A stretch of DNA of 10,181 bases from Funneliformis mosseae (Eukaryota > Glomeromycota > Glomeromycetes > Glomerales > Glomeraceae), in contig CAJVPP010004075.1 of NCBI GenBank assembly GCA_910592005.1, positions 1 through 10,181 on the forward strand. Direction: 5' to 3'. Positions 7,344-10,181 of the stretch are shown one piece after another. The number at the start of each line of letters is the position of its first letter. The first letter of the stretch is position 1. Made by a program: the position numbers and the translations under genes. The notes under the pieces were generated by a model. It was not told where the DNA came from and did no database searches. It was given only the letters and a program-made list of their open reading frames with translations.

Positions 7344-7690
7344 ATGAATACTACTATATCTCATGAAACAAATGTTTCATTATCAATGTATAATTACTTT
7401 AATAAGATACTTAATCAATCATATTCTAATTCAATTGATATAATTTACAAAATTATTTCTCATCTTTTAAAATTGATTATAATGCATTATTATAATGAAA
7501 AGCTCAAACAGATAATTTAAAATATTAAAACATAACAAAAATAATACAAGATTACCTTTATGTACAAGTAACTAGTATGTCTAGTAAATAGATATTTTCA
7601 ATTGCAAAAAATCCTATAAATCCTTTGTATAATTATTTAAATTCAAAAAAGGTATGAGCAACTCTGTGTTTCAAAAGTTAGTATGCAGTA
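7344..7690 (+). pseudogene. Internally deleted hAT transposase: start joined to C-terminal dimerisation domain
   Basis: From ATG at 7344 a 58-codon frame, MNTTISHETNVSLSMYNYF onward, ends at TAA 7518-7520. From 7547 another frame reads QDYLYVQVTSMSSK-stop-IFSIAKNPINP and ends KKV-stop-ATLCFKS-stop. This is the hATC signature (DYLSVQATSVPSE-VFSIAKN-I-P, then KVRASLCLKSW), which mediates transposase dimerisation. The first stop stands for Gln, the second for Arg (CGA to TGA) and the last for Trp (TGG to TAG). The BED finger and the whole catalytic core are absent, so this is a deletion derivative that could at most have been moved by a full-length relative. No right terminal repeat is recognisable after 7690. 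Confidence 0.75.
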
Positions 7691-7928
7691 GGTATAATAA
7701 GTTTATAATATAAAATAGTATCAAAATATTTGTAACTTTAAAAAAAATGAAAAAAAAATGAATTAAAAACTAAAACTAAAAATAAAAATTTAAAAAAATG
7801 AAATAAAAATTAAAATTAAAAATAACTAAATGATAACTAAACTAAATGATAAAAAAAATTTTTAATAATAAAATAAAAGTTATTTAGAAATCTTAAACAA
7901 TATTAATACAATTTTTTTAAAAAAATGA
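7691..7928. repeat. Low-complexity A-rich tract
   Basis: The core at about 7738-7870 is made of loosely repeated words such as AAAAATGAAATAAAAATTAAAA, ACTAAAACTAAA and ACTAAATGATAA. It has the look of slipped, degenerate simple sequence. No gene is seen. Confidence 0.6.
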
Positions 7929-8243
7929 TTTGCATATTATCACGTGAAAACACAAAATGAGTTAAAACTAGTTTCAAATTTAATTTTTAATAAATTGAAC
8001 TAAACTAGGCCAAATTATATTTTTAATATTCCTAATTTTGAATCTGACTTTCAATTTGATATGCAGATATATGAGGAGATAAAAGACTAAATTGATATTT
8101 TATACATTTTGAGATAATTAAGGATTTGTGTTTATTATAAGAAATTCTGAATACTCAGTTCATAAATGAAACAAGTTTAAATCAGTTTTAATGATGATCA
8201 TTTTCAAATAGCTAACTGATACACATTATTATTTATACACATT
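7929..8243 (+). pseudogene. Unassigned decayed coding fragment
   Basis: One frame starting after TGA at 7926 reads as ordinary protein for about 105 codons, with seven stops, all TAA or TGA. It goes AYYHVKTQNELKLVSN, then RPNYIFNIPNFESDFQFDMQ, IYEEIKD-stop-IDILYILR-stop-LRICVYYKK and ISFNDDHFQIAN. The composition (charged, Phe, Tyr, Asn, Asp) is unlike the Lys-Ile-Leu-Asn noise of neighbouring frames. The stops could each be a former Gln, Arg or Trp codon. I do not recognise the family. It lies just beyond the deleted hAT copy but does not match hAT motifs. Chance cannot be excluded in such AT-rich DNA. Confidence 0.4.
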
Positions 8244-9420
8244 AAAATAAAATTTAATAAAAAAATAGTTTATAGTATTTTTAAACTTTTAATTTTTTTT
8301 TATTAAAACAAAATCTTTTTCATTTTTTTTAGATAACAATTAATTTTTTCTAGAAATATCCTAATAAATTTAGTAATAAAATTCAGAATGATTTTTAGGT
8401 TAGATTTTTTTTTTAAGAAAGATGGTGAATTTGAAAATATAACCTTAGTTTCTTTAATATTTTTAGCAATATACTTTTATTTTAAAGAATGATAACTATT
8501 TTTTTAATAAATTTTTAACTTTTCTCTTAAACTTATTTTTGTAGATTTCAGTCTCAAACTTTAATTTTAGAATTAGAAATGAATATGTATTTCTAGAGAA
8601 ATAGATTCTTTCTTTCTAAAAATCTTATTGATTTTCTATTATTTTTTTATTTTATGTAGTATTTTAAAGAATATAATTAATTTTATAAAAAAAGGGTTAT
8701 TAGCTAAAAAAATTTTAATTTATTCAAAAAAAAATATTTTCTGAGTATAAGTTCAGGTCAAAATTATAATAATGATAGTATCAGCTTAGATTATCATTAA
8801 ATTATGACCAATAAAATTATATGTACATAATTTGATTTATTTTAAATTTAAACTAGTTATATGAAAATCATCTGTTTTTAAATATTTATAACTTTTTATA
8901 TAGATATTATTTTGAAAATCTGACTAATAATTTAATAGTATTTATCTTAAAGAATAAAGTTACCAGTTTATTTTATTAAAATTTTACTTTTTTAAGAAGT
9001 TGAAAAAATTTTGTGTTACAATTTTTATTATCAAGTTAAAACTTCCAATACTATATTAATTGAAAATTTTCATAACATTATCAAAGTCTTTATATATTAT
9101 TTAGTATGATTAAAAATCTATTTATTGGTTTAATTTTATATGATGATTTATATTAATTAACCAATTAATTTAAAACTAATTTATTGCAAAATTGCTTATT
9201 ATACATGATAAAATTAGATTATTATTATTTAATAAATTTATTATAATACAAAATTTTATAATAAAAAAATTATGCTGTTTTTTCTTTATTATAGATAATT
9301 TATTTAATTCATTTGGTTAATGTATAGTTTTCAATAAATTTTATTAATATTGTAATAGTAAATTTAAATTGTAATTTAATACAGATAAATTAAAATATAC
9401 CAAATATTTTTTTTTTTTAG
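8244..9420. other. AT-rich DNA, no gene seen
   Basis: No gene, RNA or terminal repeat is visible. The frame of the preceding fragment stays fairly open to about 8490 (KKDGEFENITLVSLIF at 8418-8466), but its composition becomes noise-like. An imperfect inverted repeat lies at 8756-8812 and a T11 run near 9408-9418. Confidence 0.5.
8756..8812. repeat. Imperfect inverted repeat
   Basis: The left arm begins AGGTCAAAATTATAATAATGAT. The right arm, reverse-complemented, begins TGGTCATAATTTAATGATAA. The arms meet around GTATCAGCTTAGA. It could fold as a weak hairpin or be a relic of a small element, but nothing around it helps to decide. Confidence 0.35.
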
Positions 9421-9749
9421 TGTCATATCAATTTCAATTTCTTTTCTTATATTTTAGTTTTCATTATTTTCTAATTTATCATTTTTACCTCAATCTTTAA
9501 TTTCAGAATCTACCAATTTTTTAATATCTTTATCCATCTGCAATCTTTATTTATAAGATTGTGATAATTTATCAATTAAATCAGAAAGATATTTAAAATA
9601 ATATTGACATTTAAACCCAAAGTTTAAAAATATATTTTATGATATCTTTGTTCACAAATTAATACTATACTATTACTTTATAACAAATCTATGCATTCTA
9701 AATAATCACATAATTTATTAGTCAATAGTCATTATTCTGAGTAATATTC
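9421..9749 (-). pseudogene. Decayed C-terminal fragment with RING-like Cys/His pattern
   Basis: Read leftwards from 9749, one frame gives LLTNKLCDYLECIDLL, a stop, SNSIVLICEQRYHKIYF, a stop and TLGL. After a 1-nt shift near 9610 it continues CQYYFKYLSDLIDKLSQSYK, a stop and RLQMDKDIKKLVDSEIKD. The tail is acidic and Asn-rich and ends at about 9421. I recall a large family in arbuscular mycorrhizal fungi whose C-terminus has VLxCGHxYHxxCF followed by KCQYCxKYL. Here GH has become EQ, and two Cys have become Tyr (TGT to TAT), all but one by G-to-A change. The intact motif would bind zinc in the manner of a RING or related finger. Its biological role is not known to me. The N-terminal part is not visible upstream. 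Confidence 0.5.
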
Positions 9750-10181
9750 TAATGATAAAACCTTTAATGAAAATAATAATTTAATATTAAGCAAGTAATA
9801 AAAATCCTTTTTAATTTTTTTTTTTTTTTTTTAATTCTGCATAATTAGGATTTTTTACAAATTATCAAAAAAATTTAAGTAAAAATAGCTGTTAGTTTTA
9901 CCAGATTATCAAGATCTTTTTAATATAAGGTAATTTTATATTAATTCAAAATAATTTTACAAAAAGGTTTTTGTAATGATAATAATCAAGAAATAATGTA
10001 TCTCTTCTTAAAGATTTATCTATAAATACTTTTACATTTATATAATGATATAATATACTATAATAATTCTCTATAAAATATATTTAAATACATCTTTAAG
10101 ATATAGATTATTAAGTAATTTATTTGTTTTAATAGTAAACATTTGACAAAAAAGTTAATATTATTTTGTTAGAATTATGAC
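9750..10181. other. AT-rich end of window, no definite gene
   Basis: The stretch holds a run of about 18 T (9815-9832). It is flanked by AAAAATCCT (9800-9808) and its complement AGGATTTTT (9848-9856), which could fold into a hairpin. On the - strand about 45 codons from roughly 10079 are open (SLRRDTLFLDYYHYKNLFVK within). They could be an upstream part of the RING-like fragment or chance. Confidence 0.35.

Noticed and set aside
1..10181. Organellar or bacterial origin, because of the extreme AT content
   Set aside because: Spliceosomal introns with TACTAAT branch points, hAT elements and the protein families seen are nuclear eukaryotic features. No rRNA, tRNA or respiratory gene is visible.

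Overview
The window is nuclear DNA of a very AT-rich eukaryote. It holds no intact gene, but it is dense with decayed transposable elements. Short spliceosomal introns (64-78 nt, TAG-ending), hAT transposase fragments, a large protein family that I can recall only from arbuscular mycorrhizal fungi, and a C-H-C-C zinc-binding tail also typical of those fungi all point to Glomeromycotina (Rhizophagus-like). This assignment rests on memory and protein pattern, not on a search.

Layout. Bases 1-469 are a non-coding leader repeat that precedes a hAT-type transposase remnant on the + strand (about 590-2323). The hAT reading frame is cut at 2323 and resumes at 6201. Between them sits a 3.9-kb element (2324-6200) with perfect 25-bp terminal inverted repeats and a 7-bp target duplication (TATAATA). 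The element carries one long gene on the - strand, about 1005 codons from 5884 to 2658. It has three internal introns and possibly a fourth upstream. It is broken by 17 in-frame stops, two 1-nt frameshifts and two GT-to-AT splice donors. This gene is the best candidate for the element's own transposase, and I know no named superfamily with this combination.

After the hAT resumes (6201-6454) it is cut off by an inverted partial copy of the leader (6465-6660). A third, direct leader copy (6878-7343) leads into a short transposase start and then straight into a hAT C-terminal dimerisation domain (7344-7690), so this is an internally deleted derivative. From 7690 to the end the DNA is AT-rich with two faint coding ghosts: an unassigned one on the + strand (7929-8243) and a RING-like C-terminal fragment on the - strand (9421-9749).

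How the parts relate. The hAT element came first. The TIR element jumped into its transposase gene later, and its lower AT content and more readable frame agree with that order. Nearly every stop codon in all these remnants can be explained by C-to-T or G-to-A change at Gln, Trp or Arg codons, which suggests deamination of (methylated) cytosine or a RIP-like process acting on repeats.
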